From contig CM030715.1 of the NCBI GenBank assembly GCA_017979445.1, forward strand, positions 12,702,187 through 12,766,186: DNA of 64,000 nucleotides, read 5' to 3'. The notes under the pieces are model-generated. The model was not told the origin of the DNA. It ran no database searches and worked only from the letters and a program-made list of their open reading frames with translations. Every line of letters starts with the position of its first letter. Positions within the stretch are counted from its first letter, which is position 1. This document shows positions 44,618 through 57,665 of this stretch, piece by piece. This stretch comes from Akebia trifoliata (taxonomy: Eukaryota > Streptophyta > Magnoliopsida > Ranunculales > Lardizabalaceae). The position numbers and the translations under genes were made by a program.

Positions 44618-44854
44618 AGAAATTCAAATAGAAACCATCTTATCCCTAGAGGAACACGAGGGGATAACGAATTTACTCAGAAATTTCAAAAGACTTGCTC
44701 GTGTGATCACATGAGGGTATGTTAGGTACAAGCTTGGGTGTTGTTCAACATGGAATAGATACTCGTCTATATCAATGGAATCAAAGAAGATGTTATAAAA
44801 TGTATCAGTACTATTCTCACTACATCTTAAGTTGCAAATCACATATTATCAGTC

Positions 44855-45541
44855 GATATGGGGATACCTTTTGAACTGATATCTGATAATGGGTCATACT
44901 TCAAAGCATAAATCATTACTCTGTGTTTAAAGTTAAAGAACCGGAATCACAAATCATCCCCCTACCGTCTTTAGATCAATGGAACGGTTGAAGCAGTTAG
45001 TAAGAGTCTCAAGACTATCATCAGGAAAATGTGTCAACCGCTTTGAGATTGGTCAGAAAAATTATCATTCACGCTATGGACATATCGAACTTCAATTCGA
45101 TCCTCCACTGGAGCTACTCCCTACTCCTTAATGTATGGCATGGAAGCAGTCTTGCCAGTTGAAATAGAAATTCCGTCTCTCAGGGTCTTATTAGAAAGTC
45201 AGTTGTCAGAAGCAGATTGGGTTCGCCAACGGTATGAAGAATTGAATTTGATCAAAGAAAAACGACTAAGAGCGTTGTATCACGTGCAAACTTATCAAAG
45301 AAGAGTCGCTCGTGCATTTGACAAAAAGATCAAGGCCCGTCACTTACAAGTAGGGGACTTAGTACTCAAAGAGAATCGGGCACCTATCTTTGACCCTAGA
45401 GGGAAGTTCAAACCAAATTGGGGAGGTCCGTTCATCGTCAAGGAAATATTACCAGGAAAAGCTGTCAGACTTCAAGATCATGATGGAATCGAATTACCAG
45501 AACCAACCAACCTTGATCAAATCAAACGGTACTACATTTAA
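44855..45541 (+). pseudogene. E3 integrase, C-terminal half
   Basis: Starts at the same point as the E2 remnant, with the second catalytic Asp (LISDNGSYF), the shared TAA after YFKA at 44909-44911, a second stop (TAG) at about 44973-44975, and the third catalytic Glu. From 45131 the frame is open for 136 codons: GMEAVLPVEIEIPSLRVL, ARAFDKKIKARHLQVGDLVL, WGGPFIVKEI (GP(Y/F)-type module), ending KRYYI-stop. This C-terminal DNA-binding part is well preserved, better than in E2, but it lacks an upstream start and catalytic core. Confidence 0.9.
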
Positions 45542-46065
45542 GGAGGCCATCTTTGGCCGAATCAATCCTCATATTACCTAGCTACCTGGTTCAACATATC
45601 ATTTCTCAATCCCTTTGCAGCATTTTCAAAAAGAAAAATTATGCCTTTTTTCTTTCTCAGCCCGATCACCTAACCTAGGGAAGGGAAGCTTCGAACTACG
45701 TTTTGGTCTGATCCCAAAATTCTGGGGTACGTAGGCAACCTGAGAAGTTACTTCACGCCCGACCACATCAAAATAAAAAAAAAATCTATTTCCCTACACA
45801 AAATAAAAAAATCAAGAAAAAATTCAAAAGAAAAGAAAAATATCTTCAAAATGGGGAAGAAAATTTAAGGCAAAGTAAAAGAAATGCCACACAAGGGGCA
45901 TTCGGTTTTGAAGCCTCAAAATCCCTTTCTTTTTATACCCAATCCTAAGCTTACCTATAAAAGTCCTCCTAAGTACCGTACGAAAAGTCAAGAAAGATAG
46001 CAAAGCATGATCAGACAGTAATTCTAGAAGTTCAAAGGAGAAGAAAAAGATAAAAAAAAAGCCTA

Positions 46066-46267
46066 CTAAGTTGAAAACCCAAAAATGGTGACTTAGGCAA
46101 AAATTAAGGCTAGCTCGCAAGGTTAAAAATCTGAAAGGACAACTTTGACAACAATCAAGCCAAGAGAGAAAAAAAGGAAAAGCTCGCTAGATCGAAAATC
46201 TGAAAAGGCGATCTAGACAAAAGTTAGAGCAAGCTCGCTAGTTTGAAAATCTGAAAAGGCAATCTAG
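46066..46267 (+). repeat. Array of four covarying hairpins (E3)
   Basis: Stems CTAAGTTG/TGACTTAG (46066-46096), CAAGGTT/AACTTTG (46118-46147), CTAGATCG/CGATCTAG (46187-46216) and CTAGTTTG/CAATCTAG (46238-46267, one mismatch). Loops are 14-16 bases. Unit spacing 52, 69, 51 bp, nearly as in E2. Confidence 0.75.
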
Positions 46268-47104
46268 GCAAAAGTTAGAGCAACAAAGAAAAACAGAAGA
46301 AAATCCCAAGCTGAGGGCGGTCCGAGCTGAAACATCAGAAGTCCGAATAATTAAGTTCAATACTTAGCTTAAACCAGGCATAGACTCAAAAGTCACAAGT
46401 ATCTTGTCTACGATCGATCTGAAAATTCTTATTTTCCCAAGTGAACCAAGGGATATAAGGGTGAATTCTATGATCAGTCTCGAAAGGAAATAATTTTGTT
46501 TTCTTGAGCCTGACTCAAAAACTTCAATAAAATTAATCAAAATTAAAAGTTGGATCTTTATTGCACTTGTGGTAATCAAATGTTTCAAACCTTCATACAA
46601 GGGGCATTTTCTTTTTTTTCTTTAATGTAATTTTTCCCCTTTATACTAAGGGCATTTTTTTTAATTTTTGCATGATATGTTCAATTATCTTCAATGCCAC
46701 GTACATTGTCAACTAGGTGCATTTTGTCTTTGAGCAATGTTAATCCTAAAAGGTAATGAGAATCCCAAATTTAAGGTTACCCTCTTGATAACAATTTTTC
46801 GAAAAACCCTTGAGGTTCAAAAGAAATAAAAACTCAGGTTTTAAATTCATAAAACTTTTTGGATAAAACCTTAAGGTTCAAACAAAAGCACTTCGGATCT
46901 CACCTTTGACTATGCCCAGAGATTAACTAATAATTCACTTACCTAGAGTAGGAAATATGGCATTCTTTCATTCCCAGTTTCTTTTTCAGATCCAATCATT
47001 CTTGGATTCGATCATTTCTCTTCCAGATTTATTCGTTCTCTGATTCATTCTAATCAGTCTTCTCCAAATTCATTCATTCTTTCCAAAAATTCCTTCATTC
47101 CTCT

Positions 47105-47520
47105 CAGTTACCGCCAAGGGCTATCTTGGATTTTGCTCAGTTATCGCCAAGGGTTAACTTGGATTTTACTCAGATACCGCCAAGGGCTATCTTGAATTTT
47201 GCTCAGATGCCGCCAAGGGTTATCTTGGATTTTACTTAGATGCCGCCAAGGGTTATCTTGGATTTTGCTCAGTTGTCGCCAAGGATTATCTTGGATTTTG
47301 CTCAGATGCCGCCAAGGGTTATCTTGGATTTTACTTAGTTACCGCCAAGGGTTAACTTGGATTTTGCTCAGATGCCGCCAAGGATTATCTTGGATTTTGC
47401 CAAGGGTTATCTTGGATTTTGCCAAGGGTTATCTTGGATTTTGCTCAGTTGCCGCCAAGGGTTATCTTGGATTTTGCTCAGTTGCCGCCAAGGGTCATCT
47501 TGGATTTTGCTCAGGTGGCC
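47105..47520 (+). repeat. Tandem array of 33-bp units, about 13 copies (E3 3' region)
   Basis: Unit of the form gccaagggttatcttgg followed by attttgctcag and a variable triplet such as atg or ttg; two units are shortened to 22 bp. As 33 is a multiple of three, a frame of 164 codons stays open (47199-47693), but it has no start context or known motif. E2 lacks the array. Confidence 0.9.
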
Positions 47521-47529
47521 GAGGGTTTT

Positions 47530-47650
47530 CTCAGAATTATGATCAGCTTATGCTCAGTTTATGCTCAGACTATGCTCAGTTATGCTCAGTTATGCTCAGT
47601 TTATGCTCAGTCTATGCTCAGTTTATGCTCAAATTATGCTCAAATTTTAC
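47530..47650 (+). repeat. Short tandem repeat of tatgctcagtt type
   Basis: About ten units of 10-12 bp that look derived from the gctcag end of the 33-bp unit. E2 has a few related tgctcag copies at 25350-25420. Confidence 0.8.
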
Positions 47651-47946
47651 TCAGTTCCAACTTAAACTCTTTGAAATTTATCTTAGGTTTTAAGTCACAC
47701 ACTTGCACAGTTGTTATATCAGTCAAGGAGAATTTTTTAAATTCAAGGATCTGACACTGCCAGTGAGAGCTCGCGCTCAAGGACCTAACATTTTCTTTTA
47801 GTTCGGGGAGAGTTTACGCTCAAGGATCCGAACACCTCGACGAATTGCTAAATCAGGTTGCAAAATGAACTGTCACTAGCTTTGGCATTCGGATATCGCA
47901 CTATCTACCTAAATAGATTTGCTATCTAGTTTGCTTCAACCCTCCG

Positions 47947-47961
47947 CCAAAGAGGGGCATC
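47947..47961 (+). promoter_or_regulatory. Polypurine tract of E3
   Basis: CCAAAGAGGGGCATC directly before the 3' LTR, as in E2. Confidence 0.8.
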
Positions 47962-49709
47962 TGTAGACATCCCATTTTTGCATTCACCTGATTAATCAAC
48001 TCGTCAACCCGATCGCAATGATTCCCAATGATGGATGTTTATTATTCCATTGCTTTATTTTGTTACCAGAAATGTTTCAGAAATCCAGATGAGGTATCTC
48101 GAACTAACAAAACATTAGAAACCACGCTACGCTAGGAAAATACCACCCTAGAAACTTAGAAATCATCATTTTTCAGACAAAAAGAAGCTTCACGATAAAA
48201 ATCACTAAAAAATTATCAAATTACAAAAATACCCCTAACCTTAGAATACCCCTAGAGCCTACATTACGATTAGGAAAACTCATTCAAACACATAAAATAA
48301 CAAATTGAAACCAAATAAATCATTTCGCCAATTTTCACAGAATTTGACAAAATTACGAAAATGCCCCTCATAAAGTTCACAACCATTTCACACAAAAAAT
48401 TTTATAAATAACACAAACTAATATTTCCATTGAATTCCTTACAAAAAATCAATTCTAAAACATCCTAGAACATTAAAAATCGACTTAAAACGTGAAAAGT
48501 CCTCTCCGGGGGTAAAACGGTAATTTCACAATTTTCATAATTAAAATTTTCGAAATTAATAAATAAAACATTAAATAATTAAAGTGAAACATTAATGAAA
48601 TTAATTTAAAATTTTGAATTAAAAAAATCGATCAATCGGGCTTTCAAGTAAAATTGTTGAGGGTTCGTGAGATATTATTTCTTTAAGAACCCCTCCATTT
48701 GGGGGTCCAAAGAATTAAAGATATAATAGAGGGGGGTTCTCCAAAAATTTAAAGTCAATCAAGAAAGACTAAAGTCAAGGTATTAAAGTCAATCAAGTAA
48801 GACTAAAGTCAAATTAAAGTCAATTAAGCAAGACTAAAGTCAAGATATTAAAAGTCAATCAATTAAGACTAAAGTCAAAATATTAAAAGTCAATCAAATA
48901 AGACCAAAAGTCAAAAATCCTAATAGAGTTCTAATTAAATAATAACTCTATTTAATAGAGTTCTAACTAAAATACAATTCTACCAAAAATAATTCTAATT
49001 AAAATACAACTCTACCAAAAATAATTCTAACTAAAATACAATTCTAATTAAAAGAACTCTAATTAAACACCAACTCTATCTAAATTAACCCTTAAAAAAA
49101 TCTATAAATAGGGGTGCTCACACCCTATTTTAGTATCAAATCATAAACCCTAAGAGAAATAGGTCAAAAAGCCCCCCTAGTCTCCCATAAATCCTAGTTT
49201 TGGAGTTTCAACTCCTTACCTAACACCCATTCTTCAATTTTAGCCTAAAAAACACCTAAAAGTCCTTCAAAAACACCTCAAAACCGATAACAAACTCGAA
49301 GAATCCAGATCAAAAAAGAGATACCTTGCCTCGGATATCAGAAATCAAATCCGAAGACAGAACGAAGCAAGGACTACGGTACAAGGAGTAATTTTTGTCG
49401 GATCTGAGGGAACAAGGTCTTTTCTATCGGAAAGGTATAATTTTTTATTTTTTTTATTATCTAGGTTTTTTTAGCAATGTAACTTATTTGGAAAATTAGT
49501 AGAGATCGGCGTTTGCCGGGCGGGGTTGGTGCCTAACACCTTCCAACCCCGTAACGTGATCCCCGGACCCATATTTTTCTTTCGTAGATTAGTTTATTTG
49601 CTTTTTAGAGTCAAAATTTGATTCCTAGATCGTAATAACTAGGTGGCGACTCCTAAACCTCAAAGGTCAAAAGAGGATCCGCGCACCCCGTGGATCAAGG
49701 GTGCTTTCA
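47962..49709 (+). repeat. E3 3' LTR (1748 bp)
   Basis: TGTAGACATC to GTGCTTTCA, followed by the atgta duplication. Has TATA at 49103-49110 and the hairpin motif at 49528-49544. Confidence 0.95.
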
Positions 49710-50782
49710 ATGTAATGTACATTAAATCTTGAATATATTTTTATCAAATCGAATAAAGATCAAATTGGGACATACTATTTTTTCTATTGGATTATATTTG
49801 AAATGAATACATTATTTTAGAAATTTGTTTCTTTTGTTTCTTTCTGTTTTTTCATATTTTTGTTCTTGGGTATAATACTTTTCATTGCCACTATTAGAAA
49901 TATGAGGTTGGAACAACATATTTTTTGTAGCTTTTTTGACTTAGATAAGATAAAGGATTTCCAATTTTGTCGTCATAGTAAGATGCCATTGAAAATGCCT
50001 TTGTATTCCCTATGTACTAAACCATCTCTTATACAGTGTTTGTGTGGTCATTCTAATTTGAAAAGATCAGCATATTGAGTTTTTTTTCATCATTTTTCCA
50101 TTTAATAGAATGTCAATTTATACTGTTGTAAATCTACCCTGGTGCTTTGAAAACTAACATTACTAATCAAATCTCCCTTGCTTCAAATGTCCAAAAACTG
50201 GAAACTATGACGGTCATAAGACACAATATAAGATATTTGCTCACTGAAGGAGATCCAAGGGTACAAAAGAAAAAAAAAGGAAATGTTTGAAGCTCTCAAT
50301 TTTCACTTATCAAGCATGGACAAATTGATTTATCAAGATTTCTAGCTACATGTATGGTTTATTTGAAGGATGGTACGTAGATGCATTTTCTTCTAGCAAT
50401 CAATTTCTTTGGAAGTTGCTTCTAAATGTTTTTTTTATATTATAAGTAAAGATATAATTTTATTAATATATCAAAATGGAGGTTTAGATGATCATCCTTA
50501 AAACCAAAACCAAACCCCACAACAAAACAAAATGCTCACTTTTCAATGCATGTTTCCTCTCTTTTTTCTGTAAGTTATCGTGTTATTGTATTGGATTTTG
50601 ATTATGAGATGGATTCAACTAATCAATTTAAAGTTCTTTGAATGAAAATTATGCAATTTTTGGGGTTTCTCATGTAATTAGGTGATGTTCTTTCTATAGA
50701 AACTAGTTTGACCCATCATTTTCCTAATAACAAGTCAATCTTTTGACACAGATTGGATTAATTTGAAGGAAAATGCCAGAGA
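49710..50782. other. Flank of E3, no recognised gene
   Basis: AT-rich. Continues the sequence interrupted at 37877. A 72-codon frame (49860-50078) has no known motif. Confidence 0.4.
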
Positions 50783-50922
50783 AACATTGAAATTGATATC
50801 GATTCACACATTACTGATGTAAATGTATACAAGACCATAAATGCTTTTCATCGAAATATGAGGTGAGAAGCATCTATGGCTCTGTGCACACCAATGTGTG
50901 AAACAATATCAATTTCAATGTT
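50783..50922. repeat. 140-bp foldback, MITE-like or miRNA-precursor-like
   Basis: The outer arm acattgaaattgatat at 50784-50799 and its complement atatcaatttcaatgt near 50905-50921 pair, as do TTCACACATT and aatgtgtgaa. Pairing resumes further in: ccataaatgctttt with gagaagcatctatgg. Arms are about 65-70 bases with a small loop. Confidence 0.7.
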
Positions 50923-53900
50923 ACTCCAGCACAACTCTAATTTCAATATTTGTTACTCCAACATAACGTCTTATTTTTTAAAACAAAAATAGAGAATTTC
51001 TAAGCACATCAACTTTTCTTACAACGCCCAAAGTATCAAATTTAATTGGGTGGTTAAGTTGGGTGCAACCATCCTTTTTTGTTGTTGGTGATTTTGACAT
51101 AGCCCTGTATAAATATTTTAGAGTTGACAAAGATACAATATTTCACGTGTCTATTGTGATGCATCTTATTCTCTTAACACCTCACAATTGCATAGTCTTT
51201 TAAAGAAGGAAAGCCCAATTGGTTGTATTGAGTAATATCATTTGGGATGAATAGTTGCCATTGGTTTGTTTTGATATAGGATTACGTTGATTTCCTATTC
51301 TTACAATCCATGTTGGTATATAAAAGCCTTTTGGTTCAACTGCTTGACGTTTGGTTTATTGTATCTATTGCAGTTGAAGGATCTTCAGATTTTCACTGTC
51401 GTGTGTGTTATCTTCCAACTTGCTGAAGAGATTCCTTGCATTTTTGCAGTTGTAGTTGCTCTACTTTCTGAGGTATGACTAGTAAAGAAATTTTCATACC
51501 TTGCAAGATCTTTGGAATAATTCTTAAGTTGTATATAATTATCCTCAATTATTTAACATTTATGTTTCATATATATGGATAGCAGTGTCAGAATCCCAAT
51601 TGAGGTAACAAGTACCTAAGTATTCCCAAAATATTGGACTTACGAAATTTGTAATATATTTATTGTGTAATCATATTTGTATATCATATTATATGTGCTG
51701 TAATGAGTTATATGGGATCGATCTGTATGGCACTTCTACGTTTGGAATGTGCTGGTACTTGTTGGATAGGTCTGAGTTAATATTTTGGTTCCAATAAAAT
51801 GTGGCCTGTTAAAGTCTGATCATATTAGATTGGTGCGCTACATGGAAAAATATTAATTATATACGATTTAATAAACTGCTAGAAAGCAAAGTTAGAGACT
51901 TATTATGAGTTAAAAAATAGTTAGAAAGCAAAGTTTGAGACTTCATCTTGTATTTGATCTTGTACATGACCCCATTGCTTATCCATCATGGTTTATGGTA
52001 GTCAATTGGACTATTTTATGCTCACAATAGGTTTTCAACAATGTCACATTGTCACTATACATATTTGTATTAGTCATGGAGCCAACCATAAAATAAAATC
52101 AAAACTCAAATCTTTGTCGTACAATATTTCTCACACAAGATATGCGTAGAATAGTGAACAATGGATCTCTCAACATTTGCACTGTAATTGAAGTAAGAGA
52201 ATAAGGTTCGATTGAGAATTTGGAGGAGGAAGGAGGATGAGAAGGGTGCAGATCATTGGGGAAACATGTTGAAGAAGATGATCCAAAGGATGTCACCATT
52301 GTGACTTCTAATGGCGAGTAGGCTAGTCTGGTTCCTGCCACCATAGAATCTAAGGTGAATGCGATGGCCTCTAATGAGGGCTCCTATACTTCTAATCCGA
52401 TTTTAGTGATTGATAAACCAAAGATGACTTCTTTGAATACTTTGGGCACCAACAAGGATGAAATTGTTGGTTCAGGGAGTACTACTAAAAATGATTCTTT
52501 ATCAAGAAGTGAAAGTTCTCATGAACAATGCAAGTGTCTGTAGTTCTATCCACTAATTCTATTTCTGATTATACTTAAAAATAATAATTAGATCAATTGA
52601 GTTTTGCTTTTTTTATTTTAAATAATAATAATTTTGATTGGTTTCAATTCCCCATAACATTGTAAAAGCTCACTGAGAGCAAATTGAAAATTTTGAAGGA
52701 TCTGATATAATTCGCCCAAATCTTCTTTCATTGTGGTCCAATTCATTTTTTTCTCTATATTATTATGTTGAAAATTTGATGGATTTTTTATTGTGAACTG
52801 GAAGAAATTGGTACAAGTCTTCTTTTACTTCAGACTCTTTTTTTTATCTCTATATTACTATGCTTAAGCTTTCTTGTTTACTTGCATTGTATTGGCATTA
52901 TATTTTGGTATTTGGAATCACTATTAGCAATGTTTGCATTATTGTAGTCTCAAATATTTGTTTGTCTATGGGCACTATTATACTTAATGTTTTGGTTTCA
53001 GTTTCTTCCAATCCTTGTGCCCTAAATTTGATGCTCCTTGTGAATGAATTCATCAGTTGTAATTTTTGTAATTATTTGTAGGTTTGGTCATTCAGGAATT
53101 ACATATGCTCGTGAATTGGTCATCTAGACTCTCTGATAAACATGTTCATGGTTGTTATTTGTTACAATTGGTGGCACATCCAAATTCTAAATAAATATTT
53201 GGATCGATGACCCGATCTAAACTAACCTATAGTAAGCCAAGTTTACTCCATTTGTATCTTGTAAATCAATTCAAGTTAAATCTTCGAGATCACACTTTCC
53301 AAAAACAACACAAGAACCCCATAGCAGTGTTAAAAGCATGACAGTTGACCTAGCTAAAATGCTCATTCTAATCATGATTGTACTTTGAGTTGTCCTTTAC
53401 TTTCTAAAAGTCCACAAAACTGAAGTGGGAACATAAGAAACTACATTAGAAGTAATATTTATAACAATGATTATGTACTTGTAAGCAACTAAGCATTTGG
53501 TTCACAAAAAGCCCTTAATTGGTCCTATAGTAGTATAAATACGAGAAATATGAAATTACTCAACTAAGCAAAAACACCAAAATCTTCTTAAACTTGACTA
53601 AATTATGGGGAACAGAAGTGTCAATGCAAAAATAGAAAAACCCTTTTAACATTAACTTATTCTTTCTCTACTTTGTTATGGGATACTAACTTTCCTTAAA
53701 AGCATTTCCTTTAACTATGAGAATATTTTCAGGGGCACAACAATCTTGAATCCCAAAAATTCAAAATTCTTTATCAATGTAAACTTTGTGACAAACTATG
53801 GTATCTAAAATCCGCACATTCCAAAAATTTTAACCTATATAAGACTAAATAATTTGGCTGTATGGGTTGCCTTGATTAATTCGTGAGATACTTTTATAAT

Positions 53901-54206
53901 TTTCTTTTTATTAGATGTGATGTTGATTTTTATTCCCATTAATCTTATTAACATAAATAGGTATGTTGTATAGATGTTTGGATTTTGAACATCTTATTAC
54001 TCAACCATGGTAATGAGTTTGATATACTTGGTTGATTCATACCTTAGGTAATTCTAGAAATACTTCATAGACAATGAGTAACCTCATCATTTACTTGAAG
54101 AAAAGTATGAAGTTTTAGGAATCTCATATTATAGAAGTTAGAATATATCAACTCTTTCTCGTTTCTCCATTTTAGTGTCAATTTATTTGACGGAAAAACG
54201 CCCCTA
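50923..54206. other. Intergenic, with one exon-like segment
   Basis: Mostly AT-rich. Apart from the segment at 51374-51472, the frame at 52355-52543 (serine/threonine-rich, ends in a stop) may be part of a decayed gene but matches nothing I know. The left end of CACTA-2 should lie here; no CACTA terminus was found. Confidence 0.4.
51374..51472 (+). other. Exon-like segment of unknown gene
   Basis: 99 bp (33 codons, mostly hydrophobic, containing IFQLAEEIPCIFAVVVALLSE) bounded by tattgcag and gtatg, like a plant internal exon in phase 0. No neighbouring exons or family could be recognised. Confidence 0.25.
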
Positions 54207-56208
54207 ATGGATAAGAGTTGGATTCATAAGTCGAGATATGTTAACATTTGATAGTTTATTAAGTTTAATGTGGGAATGTCACATCGTTAATGGGAAGTTG
54301 AAGTATCCATGCCCGAAATGTAACAATGTATTATATCAAAGTAGAGAAAATGCATGTGACCGTATGATCTGTTTTGGATTCGATAAGAATTATACTAGAT
54401 GATTCTTCCATAGTGAAGATATTGTATCGTCAACATCCAGAGAGTGGAATTTGGATTTAGATGTGAGATCAAACATGCAAAGTATAAAAAATGAAATGTG
54501 AAATCTTTTGAATGATATTTTTAAAATTCTAAACGCAAATTGTGATTTGGGTAGTCGTATGCATACAATAAATAATGTGTTAAATGCAGAAGCTAAATTT
54601 TTTTATAATTTGGTATGTGATAGAGAAAAAGAGTTGTATCCTGATTATACAAAACATACCAAATTATCTTCCATCGTCAAACTATTTCACATAAAGAGTC
54701 TTGGTAGATAGAATAACAAATCATTTATAATATTACTTGAATTGTTAAGGGAGGTACTCCCAGATGGGTCGACATTGCTAGAAAATTTTAGTTAATCAAA
54801 AAGATCATATCAAATTTAGGTCTTGATTATATTAAGATCTATGCATACCCCAACGATTGCATGATATATTGGAGGAAGACTAGTGAGAAAGAAGAATGTG
54901 ATACATGCATTGCTTCAAGATGAAAAATGGAAGGAGATGATCCAAAGGATAAGAAGAATAAAAGTCTGGCTATGGTATTGCGATAGTTCTCTTTAAAACT
55001 AAGGCTATAAAGACTGTTTGTGTCAACCAAAACTGCTTCTGACATGAGATTGTGTGATGAAGATCGTATGAAGAATGGCCTGTTAAGGCACCCGGTAGAC
55101 TAATTAGCATAGAAACATTTTGATAATTAGAATATGTCATTTGCTTCAAACAGTCGTAATATAAGACTTGGATTAGTTAGCGACGATTTCAACCTTTCAG
55201 GACTATGAGCATTTCTCATATCATATGGCCTGTAATTCTTATTCTATAAAATTTACCCCCATGGATGTGTATGAAACAGTCAAACATGATCTTATCCCTA
55301 TTAACCATGCGTCTTATTAGTCTTGAAAATGACATAGATGTTTACATGAGGCCTTTAGTGAAAAAATTGAACGAATTGTGGAATGCGGAATAACAACGTA
55401 TGATGCATCAAAAAATGAGACCTTTCAAATGCTTACAGCTTTGATATGGACCATTAATGACTTTCATGGTTATGCTACATTATCAGGTTGGAGTATAAAA
55501 GGAAAACTTACGTGTCATGTTTGCAATAAGGATACATGTCGCCGATATTTGAATAGAGGAAGAAAACATTATTACATGGGCATCGTCGTTTCTTAGAATC
55601 GCACCATAAGTTTCGAAAGGAAAAAAAGATTATTTGATGGTACGGTTGAAGATAGGACTTCACCATTTGTTGTGTCTGAAAATGACATTATAAATTTATT
55701 GAACAGGATTGTGTTTAAGTTTGGGAAACAAGTTGGGAAAAAGTGATCGAGACAAGCACAAGATGACATAACGACAGATAATTGGAAGAAGTTAAACATA
55801 TTGTTTGAATTACCATATTTAAAGAATAATTTATTGAGATATAATATGGACGTAATGCATATCGAAAAGAATGTATGTGATAATATAATCGATACTTTAT
55901 TGAATCTCGAAGGTAAATCAAAAGAGAACTTAAAGACTCGTTTGGACTTGATAGAAATGGGCTTGAAGGACACACTTCACTCACATATAGTGTCTACGAC
56001 GAATAAAATTTATTTTCTAACTACTTGCTTCTCCATGGACAAACACGGAAAAGAGTTGTTTTGTAAGGTACTGAAGAGTCTGAAAGTTCCACATGGGTAT
56101 TCTTCTAATATCACAAAATGTGTCAATATGAAGGAGTGTAAATTTTCTGATTTGAAGAGTTATGACTCACACGTCTTAATGCAACAATTGTTGCCATTGG
56201 CTATTTGA
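54207..56208 (+). pseudogene. CACTA-2 TNP2-like transposase
   Basis: Starts MDKSWIHKSRYVN (transposase-associated domain) with a cysteine pair (KYPCPKCNN). A middle part has an acidic, hydrophobic TNP2 spacer. From about 55330 the catalytic region of the tnp2 family is clear: VECGITTYDASKNETF, ALIWTINDFHGYATLSGW, CHVCNKDT, then FELPYLKNN, MDVMHIEKNVCDNIID and HVLMQQLLPLAI. Many in-frame stops occur (about 54250, 54400, 54500, 54709, 55594, 55744). It would cut and rejoin element ends. Decayed, but homology runs the whole length. Confidence 0.88.
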
Positions 56209-56760
56209 CAATCACAGTCCAAGAATATCGTTACAATTATCATTGAATTGTGTAATTTTTTCTATGAATTATGTAGTAAAGTATGCAATATTTAGGAATT
56301 ACATCAACTTGAGGAACTCATTGCACTCATGTTGTGCAATTTATAACCAATCTTTTCGCCTGCATTCTTTGACATTATGGTGCATCTATCGATCCATTTG
56401 ACTCAAGAAGCAATATTAGATAGTCATGTTCAGTATTGTTGGATATATCTAATCGAAAAGTGCATACTACTTAAAGTAATTATGACCTTAGCTCGAATTT
56501 CTTTCAAACAATTATCTCATATACATTATGTTTATATTTATATAGGTATTTGTATAAAATAAAATCTTATGTACGAAACAGATCTCAACCTAAAGGATCC
56601 AAAGCCGAGGATACTTGGCTGAGGAATGTCTCACATTCTATTCAAGATATCTACATAATGTTGAAATAAGGTTCAATAGATTAATTAGAAATTATGATAA
56701 TTATGTGATAGGAGGCCTCATTACATTTTTTTTAAGAGAATTAGAAAAGGGAACAGACAC
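56209..56760 (+). pseudogene. CACTA-2 DUF4218 region of the transposase
   Basis: Same frame as the transposase after its TGA at 56206-56208: FFDIMVHLSIHLTQEA and VQYCWIYLIEK, then, after a probable intron ending tatatag at about 56545, YVRNRSQPKGS and RGYLAEECLTFYSRYLHNVE. These are hallmarks of DUF4218, which follows the tnp2 domain in plant CACTA proteins. Stops at about 56295 and 56344 and a shift near 56600 break it. Confidence 0.8.
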
Positions 56761-57149
56761 ATCACTATATACTGTTCAACAACAAGAATGTTAAGTGTTA
56801 CATAAAGTAAAAGAATTTTTTTAAATTGTTTACATTATGCACAAGTGTACGTAATGTAATTTAGTTTTGTAATTGTATAGATAACATATGCGTTCTCTTA
56901 TAATGCAGTTTTCACACAAGAATTCTCATGAGCTACAAAAGTTGCAAACTAAAAGGTTTACTAGTTGGTTCAAGGATCATATAAGTAAAATAAATTAAAT
57001 ATGATTACGACTCCTTAGTTTTATATTGGTAGTATATCAATATTAACTTTTTCGCTTCAATCAGGTGTAATTACTGAAGAAATCAAATAAAATCATGTCA
57101 AATAAAATTTTGAACTTAAGCTTAGGTCCACAAAGTTTAGCAAAAAGAT

Positions 57150-57665
57150 TTAAGGGGTATATTCAGAACAATTTTAGATTTCGTATATAAGATAACGAGA
57201 AGGGGTGTAAAAGTCAAAATAGTAGTGTTGCGATTACTATAACCACTACAAGTTATACAAGCATTAGAGATAAAAGACTCCTTACAAGATCAATAACATA
57301 TTATAGGCATTTAACAAATATAATTGAATTGACATATTCTCATAGTCTTAAGTTTGTATTGTGTAAGTGTGATTGAATTGATGTTACTGCAATGAACAAA
57401 GGAATAAAGGTTGATGATCATGGGCTTACATTTGTCAACTTCATATGATTTTTATTTTAAGGAGATAAAGTCACAGATGAACTATTTGCATTAACTTCAC
57501 AAACATGACAAGTTTTCTATGTAGAAGATTTTGTTGATTTAGGATGAAATTTTGTCGTAAAGACTAAACCGAGAAATTTGTATGACATGAATGAAAAAAT
57601 TGTCAATGTTGAAGATGATATATGGGAAAGCCATCTATTTGGTGATGATTTTGATAAAACTGTCT
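57150..57665 (+). pseudogene. CACTA-2 DUF4216 region
   Basis: QNSSVAITITTTSYTSIRD, YYRHLTNIIELTY, VLCKCD and QVFYVEDFVDLGWNFVVKT-like pieces follow the DUF4216 pattern (variant positions and stops present). It ends in an acidic tail (FEDSDDDDIN). This domain usually forms the C-terminus of the CACTA transposase. Confidence 0.75.

Larger units (their letters stand above)
37878..49709 (+). mobile_element. E3: non-autonomous Tat/Ogre-like element, 11.8 kb
   Basis: 5' LTR 37878-39652, PBS, leader with host-gene fragments, palindrome block, gag and integrase remnants, hairpin array, 33-bp array, polypurine tract, 3' LTR 47962-49709. Duplication atgta at 37873-37877 and 49710-49714. The internal deletion and the integrase nonsense codon are the same as in E2. 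The LTRs look more diverged from each other than those of E2. Confidence 0.93.

Noticed and set aside
47199..47693. 164-codon frame with a repeated 11-residue unit
   Set aside because: An effect of a 33-bp tandem repeat without stops. Another frame across the array is open too, and no start context exists.
52355..52543. 62-codon serine/threonine-rich frame as a host gene
   Set aside because: No recognisable domain, no splice signals that link it to neighbours.
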